Below are positions 28,521-41,600 of a stretch of DNA of 64,000 nucleotides, one piece after another. The stretch is from Incurvaria masculella (taxonomy: Eukaryota > Arthropoda > Insecta > Lepidoptera > Incurvariidae). The notes below the pieces were generated by a model that searched no databases, was not told where the DNA came from, and worked only from the letters and a program-made list of their open reading frames with translations. The position numbers were made by a program, and so were the translations under genes. Every line of letters begins with the position of its first letter. Position 1 is the stretch's first letter. The stretch is from NCBI GenBank assembly GCA_946894095.1, contig OX335652.1, positions 519,001 through 583,000 of the forward strand, in the 5' to 3' direction.

Positions 28521-28844
28521 ATTTAAATGGAAGATAGTGCCACAAATATTTTATCACCCTCACCTTTATTGTCAGATTAGGTTATACACTAAGTTGTTCC
28601 ACCGTAACAAATGTTCCATCAGAGAGTCATAAGCATACTTTTAACTTTAATTTCCTTTCAGTTCACTACACAATATAGAGCATTAGAAAGAAATTAATTT
28701 ATTCATTATGCACCAAAAATACATAAAACAACATAATTACATTAGAAAATGAGTTAAATTTAATAATGAATTGAAATGAAATAATAATTAAAAAAAAAAC
28801 AAAAGCATTTAAAGTACATATTAAGATAATAAATAGTGTTGTTG

Positions 28845-29150
28845 AATCAAATCAAATCAAAATGTTTTTATTTCGGCGAGCATTATCGGTGGAAAAATCC
28901 ATCATGCTATAGAAATTGTATAGAAGTTGTAATGTTGTAATCGGTAATGTTGTTCCATATTTTTAATGCGGCATAGTGAAAACATCCTTTAGTGGCAACC
29001 TTCGAATATCACGGCATAGGGAGTATCAAAAGGTAGCTTCTGGCTCTAGTTAGACTGGTCTCTTGACCATTTTAGCTTATCCAGCAAATAACAGGGTTTA
29101 CCAAGTCTAATCACGTTTGACAATAGGTTTTGGTCATGCAGGCGTTTAGC
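28845..29150 (-). mobile_element. LINE 3'-end remnant with (AAATC)n tail
   Basis: On the minus strand, a decayed coding end includes a segment like HYAALKIWNN. It is followed by a short 3' region and repeated GATTT units (28850-28861 on the plus strand). Stops and shifts break the frame. This copy lies inside the proposed Mdm2-like gene. Confidence 0.45.
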
Positions 29151-29521
29151 CCCCTTTGCACTTTCTTTTTGTTTTTCTTATATATTATATTACTATTACT
29201 ATAATGTTAAAGAGTTTAGTAAAAGTTCAAATTATACTTACAGAGTTACAGGAAAAAAGAAACCGTAACATGCATTACCGATAAAAATGGTAAAAAAAAC
29301 CTACTTATTTCGAACAGTACAATAGACACACATCTATGTTCGTCTATTTCATGGCCAAGATTTTCCACAATTATTGACAAGCTTGACATTATTTTTACCT
29401 CTAAAAACCTTAAATATCTTCAATCGAATTCATTAACATTTGCATTTCTGTGGAACTACTGCGATAGTTCATAGTTTATAAAGAGTTTCGTTCATTTAAG
29501 AGTGTGCAATTGACATTACAG

Positions 29522-29668
29522 AGCACTCGTGGCTCGCACCCTGCAGCCGCCGTAACTCGTCGCGCCGCTCGCTCGGTGCCCTCACGCACTACGTACTCGC
29601 CTCCGAGTCGCCCATGAACAGCGACGATGACAGCGACAGTGTGCTCAGTATACAGGCGAAGGAAACCG
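29522..29668 (+). CDS. Mdm2: Mdm2-like exon: Ser/Arg segment and acidic start
   Basis: The acceptor is ACATTACAG and the donor ACCG|GTACGC. The exon starts and ends in phase 1. It encodes SRRNSSRRSLGALTHYV, then SPMNSDDDSDSVLSIQ. The leftover G joins AC of the exon at 34291 to make Asp and keeps the frame open. Confidence 0.75.
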
Positions 29669-32600
29669 GTACGCCACATCACTGGGGACTGACTAGCGTG
29701 TGTTGTGTGATTGTGAATGGTTGAATTAGCTGTCCCTCAATACTGTGGCAGTCGTAAGAGCTGACAATGATAACATTACTGTTAGCAAGATATTTGAATT
29801 ACAGCTAGTTAAGGGTTTTAAATTTTAACTGCCACAGAACTGAGGATTAGATTTGTGAGTATCTAGTTAAGTGAGCAATTAATACTGCATGTTTGTTATC
29901 ACTTCGTCGTGAATCCTTTGAAGTCAGTAAAAATATTGTTTTCTGAATATAATGTATTTACGAGATAGACCAAAGTATGCAGTTACATATGGTTGAAAAA
30001 TAATCTTAAGAAAAGAGAAAAGAAATTAGAAATATCAACTTCCTGTAATTGCAGGTAGGGTTGATTTACATTGTTAAATGTTAGACATTTTTAACAATGG
30101 TTATATGAATAGTTTGCGCCTAGCTATTGTTAACAAAAGTTATGATTTGCCTTTAACCTGAAGGGGATAATTTGGTCTGTCTCTTACTGTACATAAATTT
30201 TTTTTATTACACTGAAATGATCACACCAAACATGCAATATTTAGCAAGTGGGGACTCATGATGATTCCAGTTACAAATGCATGTTTTTAAAATGATTTGA
30301 GGGTGCCATAAATTTAATAAATTAACATTTCTGTGCATTACTACTTATAATTATCAAGAGTAACCCACAGTTATCTTATCACCACATTATTTCTTGCAAC
30401 TTCATTGTTAATTAGCAGCAGGCACACAAAGACCCCACTCAAGTTTGGACTTGCTTGGATTTGTATGTTCTCTGAGGAATGCAGCGAGTAGGCGGTAACT
30501 GAACAAACAGATGAGATCACAGAATATGTTAGCACTGCATGATGCATTTTGCTTAGCCATCATTTAACTTTAAGGATGTATGGTCTATAATTGACATTGT
30601 ATGATTATTTAGTTAAGGCATTTAAAAAATTGACCACTGCCAAAAAATATGAGAGAAAAGAAAAACAAACCTGATAAAAAATAATAAGAAAAAAAAAACA
30701 ATACTGAAATAAAAATAATGCAGAAAATATCAGGAAAAAAGAAGTAAAAAACATTAAAAAAGGAAAAGAACGACAAAACTATAAAAAGTTGGAATGAATT
30801 ATTATATGTTTAAATAATTTAAGCCTTCAATGTTATGCACCCTTAATTAATTAGGTGTTTATTTTTATCTGTTTCATTAATTTAAATAGGGTATGATATG
30901 AGCGGACTGCATTCAGTTCGATAAGGGCGTTAGGAAAAAAAACATTTAATTTTATTTAAAAATATGTACTACTAATTTCGATAATCAAAAAAGTAAATTT
31001 ATAGATTGATGGTCTAGCTATAATTTAAGGACCAAACTGCAAGACTGTGATGCTTCGATTGCTCAAATGAGGCAAATATGCATAAAACAAGTTTTAACAA
31101 AGCATAGGCAAGGTATACAAAAATATATGTTTCAAATACAGCTTAATAATCAATGTATCTTTTATCTTTTTGAAATTTCAGAATCAGCTGTTAACTACAG
31201 CTGATTCTGAAATTGAAACAGCTGAAGCTGATTTGAAAATAATAAAATTTGGTTTCAGTTACGCCCTTATGAAACTGAATACAATCAGGTGGTAATAAAC
31301 CCTTACATATTGTAAACGAGAATTAGAAAAGCTGACCTCAATATGGTAACCCTTTATTGGAAGATGGAGAAAGGAACATGTCAGATTGATCATTTTCACC
31401 ATTTCGCAAAATATGTTTTCTGGTTATAGCTCCAATCAAACTGTTTGCTGTGTGATTATCCATCGGTTGTTGTTGTGTTGCGTTATTTTGTAAAAAAAAT
31501 ATTGAAAAAAAATGTCATTATATTTTTGGTGGTTTGTAACAATCGGAACTTGCTGTATATGTCAAAAACATTAAATTTTCATACATTTTATCAAATTCAC
31601 TCAACTTAAATGTATGCAGAGTTGCTTAGTTGAAATTTAAAATTATAATTAAATCAGTAATATTATTATCATTTAATTTTTAACCGACTTCAAAAAAGGA
31701 GGAGGTTATCAATTCGTCGGAATCTTTTTTTTTTTTTTTTTTTTTTTATGTATGTTCACCGATTACTCGAAGACCCCTGGACCGATTTGAAAAATTCTTT
31801 TTTTGTTCGAAAGGGTATACTTTCTAGTTGGTCCCATTTTTTTTTTATCAAAATCGGTTCAGTAGTTTGGTACTTAACTATACCAACATCGAATTTCTTA
31901 ACCCCGCGAACCCAGAAATGTGATTTTTTAGTTACAGTAGCTTTCTTTTCGGGTGAGATTGCACAGTATGAGAGGTTTTTTTTTACTTCAACTGTTGGGG
32001 GTATTCAAGGTGGTAAAAGAGGGCAAATTGTACACATTTCTATCTCTAGAGCCGCTGAACCCAGAAATTTCAGAGTATGTTTGTTTTAGATGGGAATGCT
32101 TAAGAAGAAAATATTTTTGGAAATTATACTATTAGGGGGGTAAAACAGGTCAAAATGAACACATTTAGGCGAAAACCACTCATGTTGAGATCTCTGAAAC
32201 CAATTATCCTCGAAACTTAAAATTTTCAGTGACTTCTTGTTAAGACGAAAAGGCTCGCTCACAACGGATTTTACAAAATTCAACTGTTAAGGGGGGATAA
32301 ACGAGGCCGATATGTACACATTTTCATACAACTTAAACTTACGCAAGAAACAGACTATCCGGAACGATGTAAGGATGAGAAATTCAGAAGCTCAGCGGTT
32401 CCGGTCATTCGTTGTTTTGTCTTTTTAGGGTTCCGTTCCCAAAGGACACCAACGGAACCTTATTACTAAGCTTCCGCTATCCGTCCGTCCGTCCGTCTGT
32501 CACAGCACTCTATCTCACGTGATCTCATCGTATCAATTATCGTACGTATCAACCGTAAACTCATGAATCCAGATAGTTACCGGTCTACCTTTCGTCAGAA

Positions 32601-35600
32601 ATGAGATTTCTTAATGGTTTCATTTCTGCTAATGCTCGTTCATTGTATTGCATTGTATTGTATATGTATGTATATCTTCTTTCCACTTTGTATGTGAAGT
32701 TGAGCAGGAGGGCTCGCCCACCTTGAGTCAAAAGTTACGCCACCACTAAAAAGCAAAAAATAAAATATTTTTAAATAAAAAAAGGACCGCCTTCAAAAAA
32801 ACCGGAACTAAAAAGCAAAAAATAATTGGTTACTTTTAATTAATGTACGAAAAGCTATTTTAATTCTAACTAATTATGTACAATTTCTTAATTTTTAATC
32901 ATCTTTTGAAGTCGGTGCCTTGGGTAGACGTTCTTTAAGGGCTGCAAGTAGTTAGATTAATATCACCTATGGCTAAGAAAGAAATATAAGTAGGTAGCTA
33001 CTTACATTTACCTACTTGAATAAAACACAAAAACAAAAATTAAATAAACAAACAGGTCGGAAAAACGTATGAAAGTAGGAATTTAGGCAAGTACTTTGTA
33101 ATTTAAATATGCCTTATACTTAAACTAAATACCTAACACAGTAAAAACAAAATATTTACAAGAAAACCCTACGAATAAACCAATATAAAAACAATGACCA
33201 CTTATATGATAAAGATTTAGGTAGGTGTAGCTTGTACTTTTTATTCTACCTAAATACCTACACAACACAAAACAAAAAAAAACAAATATAAAAAAGAACA
33301 GAAAACAATAGTTAGCGACTTTGAGGTGTCTGCTCTCAACTACGTGTCAAAACGTGTGTGCGGTTAGTACATATCTCACCAATTTCGGCAGAAATCGTCT
33401 CGTTCAGACAACGATGTTGCAGGGAAGTACCAATCAACAAAGAGCAGCGAATTAACGTACTCCTTTACCAGTGCGCGCCTTTATAAAGCCGAAAGTACTA
33501 ATAATCGTTGAAACCCAATTTCAGTACGCTGCGCTGTATCGATATCAGCTTGCACGTAAACCAACGCTAAGGGCATCTCCAGTTATGTCTGTGGACCAAT
33601 CATTGCTGACTCAGGTTGTTTACGCTCTCGTAGACTTCGGGTGTGTTCGGCTGAAATAGTGTCTGTTCGGTCAGCAGCGTGCGAAGCGAACTCTACCCAA
33701 GGCACCGACTTCAAAAGATGATTAAAAATTAAGAAATTGTACATAATTAGTTAGAATTAAAATAGCTTTTCGTACATTAATTAAAAGTAACCAATTATTT
33801 TTTGCTTTTTAGTTCCGGTTTTTTTGAAGGCGGTCCTTTTTTTATTTAAAAATATTTTTTTATATTAAGGTGGGCCAACCCGCTCAACTCCCCATACAAA
33901 CGGGGAATGAAGATCACGCCCATATTTCTTGTCAGAGTTCCCGAATTTTGCTCAAAATAGCTTTATTTGATCGAACTAGATGTCTGATGACCGTTGGCAT
34001 TGTAAAATCGTGTTTGGTTTCCAAGTTGTAAGGTCCGAAAGTTCGAATTTTTCGCGCGTTTTATACAATAACTTTGGAGGTGGATTACGCGATGATAAGT
34101 AAGAACATCTCAAAAAGATTAGTTATCAGACATAGCAGTTAAAAACATAGTAGTTTTGAAATTAAAATTTTCGTAAATCTTCCATAAGAAGTTAGCAATA
34201 GCGCAACACAACTCCTTGGATGATTAAGTCGCATGGCACGGTGGCGAAGGCGGTTTTTTTAATGCGGTAGAACATGTGTGTTGGTCGTAGACTTTGTGCA
34301 AGACACGAGCGACACGGACACGTACGAAGCGAGCGGGGATGAGGAAGGGGAGGGGGGAATGGAGTACGAGCCGACCACCGAGCCAGAGGGGTCGCCACCG
34401 CCCCTTCATTTCAGCGACGACACGTGCGGGGACTCAGACGTTAGTATATGCCCCTCGTATTAAGATATTTTTTTTTACAGATGAACCACGTACACATCTT
34501 ATAATATAAGGTACTAGCAGCCCGTCCCGGCTTTGCACGGGCATAATATAATTTAAAAAATATTATTTTGACACAATGATACACAAATAAACCCTTACTA
34601 CGTAGAGTTCCTGAAAAAAGAGCATATACCTACATTGAAATATTTGAAATAAAAATAACAAATTTTGTGAATATATTTTTTTTGTATTTCTTACTTTTAT
34701 GTATTTTTCATACTATTAATTATTGTAAAAAGGTCATTACCACAAAACAAAAGCCATTAAATAAATAATTTATTCAGTTAAAGCCAGGGAGTAAAAACTA
34801 TTTGATGTTGTTCTATTTTTCAACTATTTGATGTTGTTCTATTTTTCACTAAATAATTATACTTTTTAGATTACCGCGGTCGTTAGACATGTTTGAAAAA
34901 TGTTACGGCTTTTGAGAATGTCTTTGGAGAATGTATCTTCCTGCCGCGTGATAAGCCGTAACATTTTTCAAACATGTTTAACTGTTATTAGCTACCTACA
35001 ACTACTACTATAACCTACAACTAAAAACCGGCCAAGTGCGAGTCGGACTCGCACACGAAGGGTTCCGTACCATCGCACAAGATTTAAAAAAAAACAGGTT
35101 TTTTGTATGGGGTCCCCCTTTAATTATTATTATTTTATAATGTTACCTATTTGTTGTTATAGCGGCAAAATAAATACATAATCTGTGAAAATTTCAGCTT
35201 CCTACCTTTTTTTTTTTATGTGACTGGACATGGATGGCTAATACCACAAGTTCTGTCATGGTATTAGCCCAACACACCACATGGGAACTAGGTGCCATGC
35301 CAGGACCTTCCTTATATTGCACGGCTACATTGAACTGGATGGAAAACACGGACAATTTTCATTGCCGCTTCGACCATCGTTCATCCAATGCGATGGTACC
35401 AACCCGGGCGGGATAAACCCTACCACCTAGTAAGTAAGGAAGGGGACCTACAGCTTAACGTGGAATCCGAACCACGGCCAGCCTCTCTCAACGGTCGAAT
35501 GGTCACCCATCCAAGACCAGACCGGACCCAGCGTTGCTTAACTTCGGAGAGCGATCGCCGAAGTGTCGCGCCACTGGGCCACCGAGGCTGACATGTTACG

Positions 35601-38600
35601 GTTCATGAGATACAGCCCTGTGACAGACGGACAGACGGACGGACGGACGGACGGACGGACAGCGGAGGCTTAGTAATAGGGTTCCGTTTTCACCCTTTGG
35701 GTACGGAACCCTAAAAAGTATTTAATCGAAAATCATAAAAACTATTTAAGGTGGCCCATCCCACTCATCTCCCCATACAAAAGGGGAAAGAAGATTATGC
35801 CCATATTTCTTGTCATAGATCCAAAATTTTGATCAAAATAGCTTTATTTGATTGAACTAGATGTCTGATGACCATTGGCGTTGTAAAATTGTATTTGGTT
35901 TCTAAGTTATAAGGTCCGAAAGTTCGAATTTTTCGCGCGTTTTATACAATAACTTTGGAGGTGGATTACGCAATGATAAAGTAAGAAAATCTTAAAAAAA
36001 TTAGTCATCAGACATAACTTATTTAATCAAGATTCATAATCTTTATAGTTTTTGTTAGATTTTTTACTACAGCGGTCGTGGTTTACTTTTAGCTAGAAGT
36101 CGTTTTGAAATTAAAATTTTCGTAAATCTTACCAAATCATACGCTATGCACATTGTCTTTTTTGTGGACATGTTGCATCTTCCTCATCACGGAGCCTGTT
36201 TTATTCTTTGAAACAGAGAAGGTCCCAGAGCGCAACAGCACGGTTTTGTACCGTGCCCGCGAATGAGTTAGGCCCGCCGGGTTGGGCCACCTTAAGTCAC
36301 TTATTTATTAGGATAACTAAATGTACCACATATATTAATGGGTCTAGTTCTGAAAAGAACTTTTTGAATGCGTTTAGTTACCTACTAAACTAATTATCAT
36401 CAAGCGACAAAATATTATCAAGCGACAATTTCTTAAATTCCGCACACGGCTGCTGCGTAGGGAGCCTACTGATTCCCCTCCCGATCCTCTGAGTGACGCC
36501 TACAAACTCTAAAACGCATAGTTGGCCGAGCGGAGTTTTTTCTAATTTTTAAACACATGATATCTTTCGAATGAAATGTCCGAATCGAATAATTCAAAAA
36601 GTAATATAAAGGTATTGAAACAGTCTTAAATAATAATTTATTTGATATAATTTATATATCAAATAAATAATTATTTTTCAAATCTGTTCAGTAGTTTCAG
36701 AGCCTATTCGGTTCATATAAACAAACAATCAAACCTTTCCTCTTTATATAATAGTATAGATGTCTTTTATGGTTGACCTTTCATTTGAGTACCAATACCA
36801 TGGGTAAGATACTCGAGGTAAGTGACAAAAAAAACCAGCCAAGTGCAAGTCGGACTCGCACATGAAGGGTCGCCTTCGGAGTATTCCTAACAGATTTAGG
36901 GGAGATAACACACCTCACCTTCTCTCTTTTCGCTGATGATACCAAATTTTTTGCTAACCCTATTATCGCCCAGCAAAAAATCCAGGACACCCTCGACAAG
37001 ATTTCTGGATGGACAAAGAATGGCTATTGTCGCTCAATGCCAGTAAATGCACTGTGCTACACCTAGAACCCAAAAACCCGCATCACTCTTACTGGCTTGA
37101 TGGAAAAATTATAGACAGTGACAACGCAACATGACCTCGGTGTGACAATTTCAGAAGATCTTAAATGGGAGGCACAAATCACAGAAGTCGTCAAGAAAGC
37201 CAATTCCCTTCTATACGTGATCAGAAAGGCCTTCTCGTACATAAATACAGAACTATTCCTAAAATTATATAAGGCCTATGTTCGCCCCTTATTGGAATAT
37301 GATTTTCTGATTTGGAACCCTTATTTTAGAAAGGATATAGACCTTGTGGAGGATGTTCAAAGACGGGCCACAAAAATGATTGCAACACTTCAGAATGAAA
37401 GCATGAACATCAACTTAAAATTCTCGGACCCGGAATTCACCCTAGAGGAACGCCGCCAGCGAGAAGACCTCATAGAAACATACAAAATCCTCAATGATTA
37501 CTATAATTTACCAAATCTCCAAGAAATGTTCACAAAAACTACAAACAAACACCTTAGAGGGCACAGCTTAAAACTGAACCAATCTGCATCAAATTCTAAC
37601 CCCAGGAAACACTTCTTGGTTAACAGAGTTGTAGACTCTTGGAACAAGCTGCCGGAGGAGTTCATTAGTGCTGAAACTGTAAATGGATTTAAAAACCGAC
37701 TAGACAAACATGTAAAGGCAATAAAAAAAAACAAATAATCAATAATAATAATAATAATAATAATAAACAATCAATAATCAATAATTAAAATCAATATAAA
37801 TACATAATTTGAATGATAAATAATATTAATAATACCAATTTAAAAATTAAAAAAAATCACAAGTGTACTCCGGGAAAAATGAAATTCATGCATCAGCTTC
37901 AAGCTGCTAGTCATATAAATAACAATAATAATAATTCCATAGTACAAGAGTGAATACAAAAAATCACGTTTTTTGTATGGGGCCCCCTTTAATTTTTTAA
38001 TTTTTTAATTTTACCTTTTTATTGTTATAGCGGCAAAATAAATACATATTCTGTAAACATTTTAGCTGCCTACTTATTACGGTTCATGGGGTACAGCTCT
38101 GTGACAGACGGACGGACGGCCAGCAGAGGCTTAGTAATAAGGTTGACACTCTTTGGGAATGGAACCCTAAAAATCATGACATATACAGGGTGTGTGGTCA
38201 ATTTAGATTAATAAATGAAACCATAAATATAGACTCAAAATAATAGCAAATCCTGAAAATTTCATGAAAATAGGTGACAAAAAAATTTCATTTGATACCT
38301 ACCAACTGTATGAAGTATGGGGAGGATTAATTTGTTCGTCACCTATTTTCATGACAGTTTAAAGATTTGTTAGTATTCTGAGCATATTTATGGTTTAATT
38401 TATTGATCTTAAGATGGCCCTTGCCAACAGGACAAACTTATTCGCAGACACGACACAAAATCGTGCTGTAGCGCTCTGGGTCCCCCGTTTCAAAGAAAAA
38501 GACGGTCTCCGTGATGAGTCGACAAAGCAGACAATGCACGTAGTTTGATTTACAGAAATGTTTATTGCAAAACAACTTAGAGCTAAAAGTAAACTACAAA

Positions 38601-41600
38601 GCTCTATGTAGTAAAAAATCAAACAAAAACCAAAATAATTAGAAATGTTCATGGAACAAGCTAGACATGATGACTAACATTGATGTATTTGTTTTATCGT
38701 TAATCCATGTCCAAACTTATTGCACAAAGCGCGCAATAAATTAGAACTTTTGAACCTTGTAACTTAGAAACCAATCACATGTTTCAAATCCCAATGGTCA
38801 TCAAGCATCTAATGAATGAACATGCACAGCAACCTGCTCCACAACGCGCGGTTACCCGCGAACATCCTCGAGGGCAACTGAAATGAAATGAAATGAAATG
38901 AAATGAAATGAAATGAAATGAATGAAATGAAAATATTCTTTATTGCTTACAACTATTACATAGTATGCAAAGGCGAGCTTATTGCCAAAGGCAATCTCTA
39001 ACAGCTAACCTTAATATTAGAAAATATATTAAGAGGTAGCAAGAAACAATAAATTACTTAAAACTAAGCACCATAATCACACTTAGAAAACATTAGATAA
39101 CTTAAATCTATATAAACAGAAAATATTTGATCGATTTAATTGTTATAACATGTCAAGTACCAGGATTTTAATTTTACCTTAAAAATAGACAAGGAAGCAC
39201 TTTCCCTAATAGTAAGAGGCAATTGATTCCACAATCGTGCTGAGTGAACTGTAGAAGAACCCGAATAAGCAGTGGAAGAATGTGATGGAATAAGGAGCAG
39301 GAGATTATCTGCAGACCTAAGTGGTACACCATGAAAAGAGAGATATTTGAAGCGTTCTTTAAGATAAAGTGGGGATTTGGGATCATTTAAGATTAAGTAA
39401 AGAAGAGAGAGAACATGCATATTACGCCTCTGGCGAATATTAAGCCATTTTAGTTTCGCACGATAAGTGGATATATGATCAAACTTCCTCAAACCAAAGA
39501 TATAACGAATTCCATAATTAAGCAAGCGATCTAGTTTGTCTAGAAGCTCCTCGTTTAGGTTAAGATTACAGATGTCACCATAGTCTAAAATAGGATGAAT
39601 TAGCGACTGAACCAACTTGATTTTAGTTTCGATTGGTATGAGGCGATTGAGACGCCAGAGAGTGTGCATGGCTCCATATATTTTCCTGCAGACTTGACCC
39701 GTATGATAAACCCAAGACAGTGACTCGTCAAGGAAAATACCTAAATTTTTAACCCTTGAACTATAGGGTATAGTAATACCATTGTACTCCTGGAAATGAG
39801 GCAACCAACAGCTCAACTCACCCTATAATACACGGCAACACCTGGCAACTCATGTCGCACGTCAACGCGTGCGTTACTCGAAGCATTGTGCGGCAATGCG
39901 AGACAACCTGCAGCAACGACCAACCATGTGTAACAACGTGCCGTTACAACATATTTAAAATAAATAGGAGTACATAATGAACTTTTTTTAGTCACAGCGA
40001 TATTTCAAAGTTGTCTTCAACATCAAAGTGTCCTTCACTTGAAACGACAGGTTTCTTGAAAAATGAGAGCAATATTTATATTTATTTATAAATAAATATA
40101 AAATGTATCTGTAAATAAAAATCAAATCACAAGAATCAGCAAGTATATTGATCGCAGGCAATGCATCTACCAAGTTTGGCAATCGTTTTTATTGGTACTA
40201 AATCAAAAAGACATACCTGCTTATAAACAATTAAATGCAAGAGAAAGCCAGGGCTCCTTACATCCTAATGACGAATAGATGCGACAGTTATAGTCAATTC
40301 CTTCTGCTAAATTTTCTGTCTTCAATAAATATCTACACTATTACAATCTTATTCGTAATAACACTTCCACACTTCCTGATGTTCCATTACTTTTGACTAA
40401 TGGTTGGACTATTAATTGCAGAGTAACATTATATCTACGCGCGTGATCTCGGTGGGTGAGGTGGACGAGGGCGATATGGAGTTCGCTGATTCGGAGCAGT
40501 CGGAGGCGGCGAGCGACCCCGAGCTGGGCCCCAGCGACTACTGGCGGTGCGCGCAGTGCCGCAGCCGCAACAACAACCCGCTCTACCGCTACTGCGAGAA
40601 GTGCTTTAAGGTAATATGTCCGCTGAAATGGGAGACACTGGCAGTAGACTCTCTCACAAGGTGTGGTGGACGAGGGGAACATGGCCTTCGCCGACTCTCA
40701 GCAGTCGGAGGTGGCGAGGGACCCCGAACTGGGCCCCAGCGACTACTGGCGGTGCGCGCAGTGCCGCAGCCGCAACAACAACCCGCTCTACCGCTACTGC
40801 GAGAAGTGCTTTAAGGTAATATGTCCGCTGAAATGGGAGACACTGGCAGTAGACTCTCTCACAAGGTGTGGTGGACGAGGGGAACATGGCCTTCGCCGAC
40901 TCTCAGCAGTCGGAGGTGGCGAGCGACCCCGAGCTGGGCCCCAGCGACTACTGGCGGTGCGCGCAGTGCCGCAGCCGCAACAACAACCCGCTCTACCGCT
41001 ACTGCGAGAAGTGCTTTAAGGTAATATGTCCGCTGAAATGGGAGACACTGGCAGTAGACTCTCTCACAAGGTGTGGTGGACGAGGGGAACATGGCCTTCG
41101 CCGACTCTCAGCAGTCGGAGGTGGCGAGGGACCCCGAACTGGGCCCCAGCGACTACTGGCGGTGCGCGCAGTGCCGCAGCCGCAACAACAACCCGCTCTA
41201 CCGCTACTGCGAGAAGTGCTTTAAGGTAATATGTCCGCTGAAATGGGAGACACTGGCAGTAGACTCTCTCACAAGGTGTGGTGGACGAGGGGAACATGGC
41301 CTTCGCCGACTCTCAGCAGTCGGAGGTGGCGAGCGACCCCGAGCTGGGCCCCAGCGACTACTGGCGGTGCGCGCAGTGCCGCAGCCGCAACAACAACCCG
41401 CTCTACCGCTACTGCGAGAAGTGCTTTAAGGTAATATGTCCGCTGAAATGGGAGACACTGGCAGTAGACTCTCTCACAAGGTGTGGTGGACGAGGGGAAC
41501 ATGGCGTTCGCCGACTCGAAGCAGTCGGAGGTGGCGAGCGACCCCGAGCTGGGCCCCAGCGACTACTGGCGGTGCGCGCAGTGCCGCAGCCGCAACAACA

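Noticed and set aside
31748..32089. 113-codon frame
   Set aside because: It lies wholly in an interspersed repeat and is rich in Phe from T runs.
35501..35581. A 5S rRNA gene
   Set aside because: Only the internal promoter part matches; both ends of 5S rRNA are absent, and the sequence continues into a SINE body with an A-rich tail.
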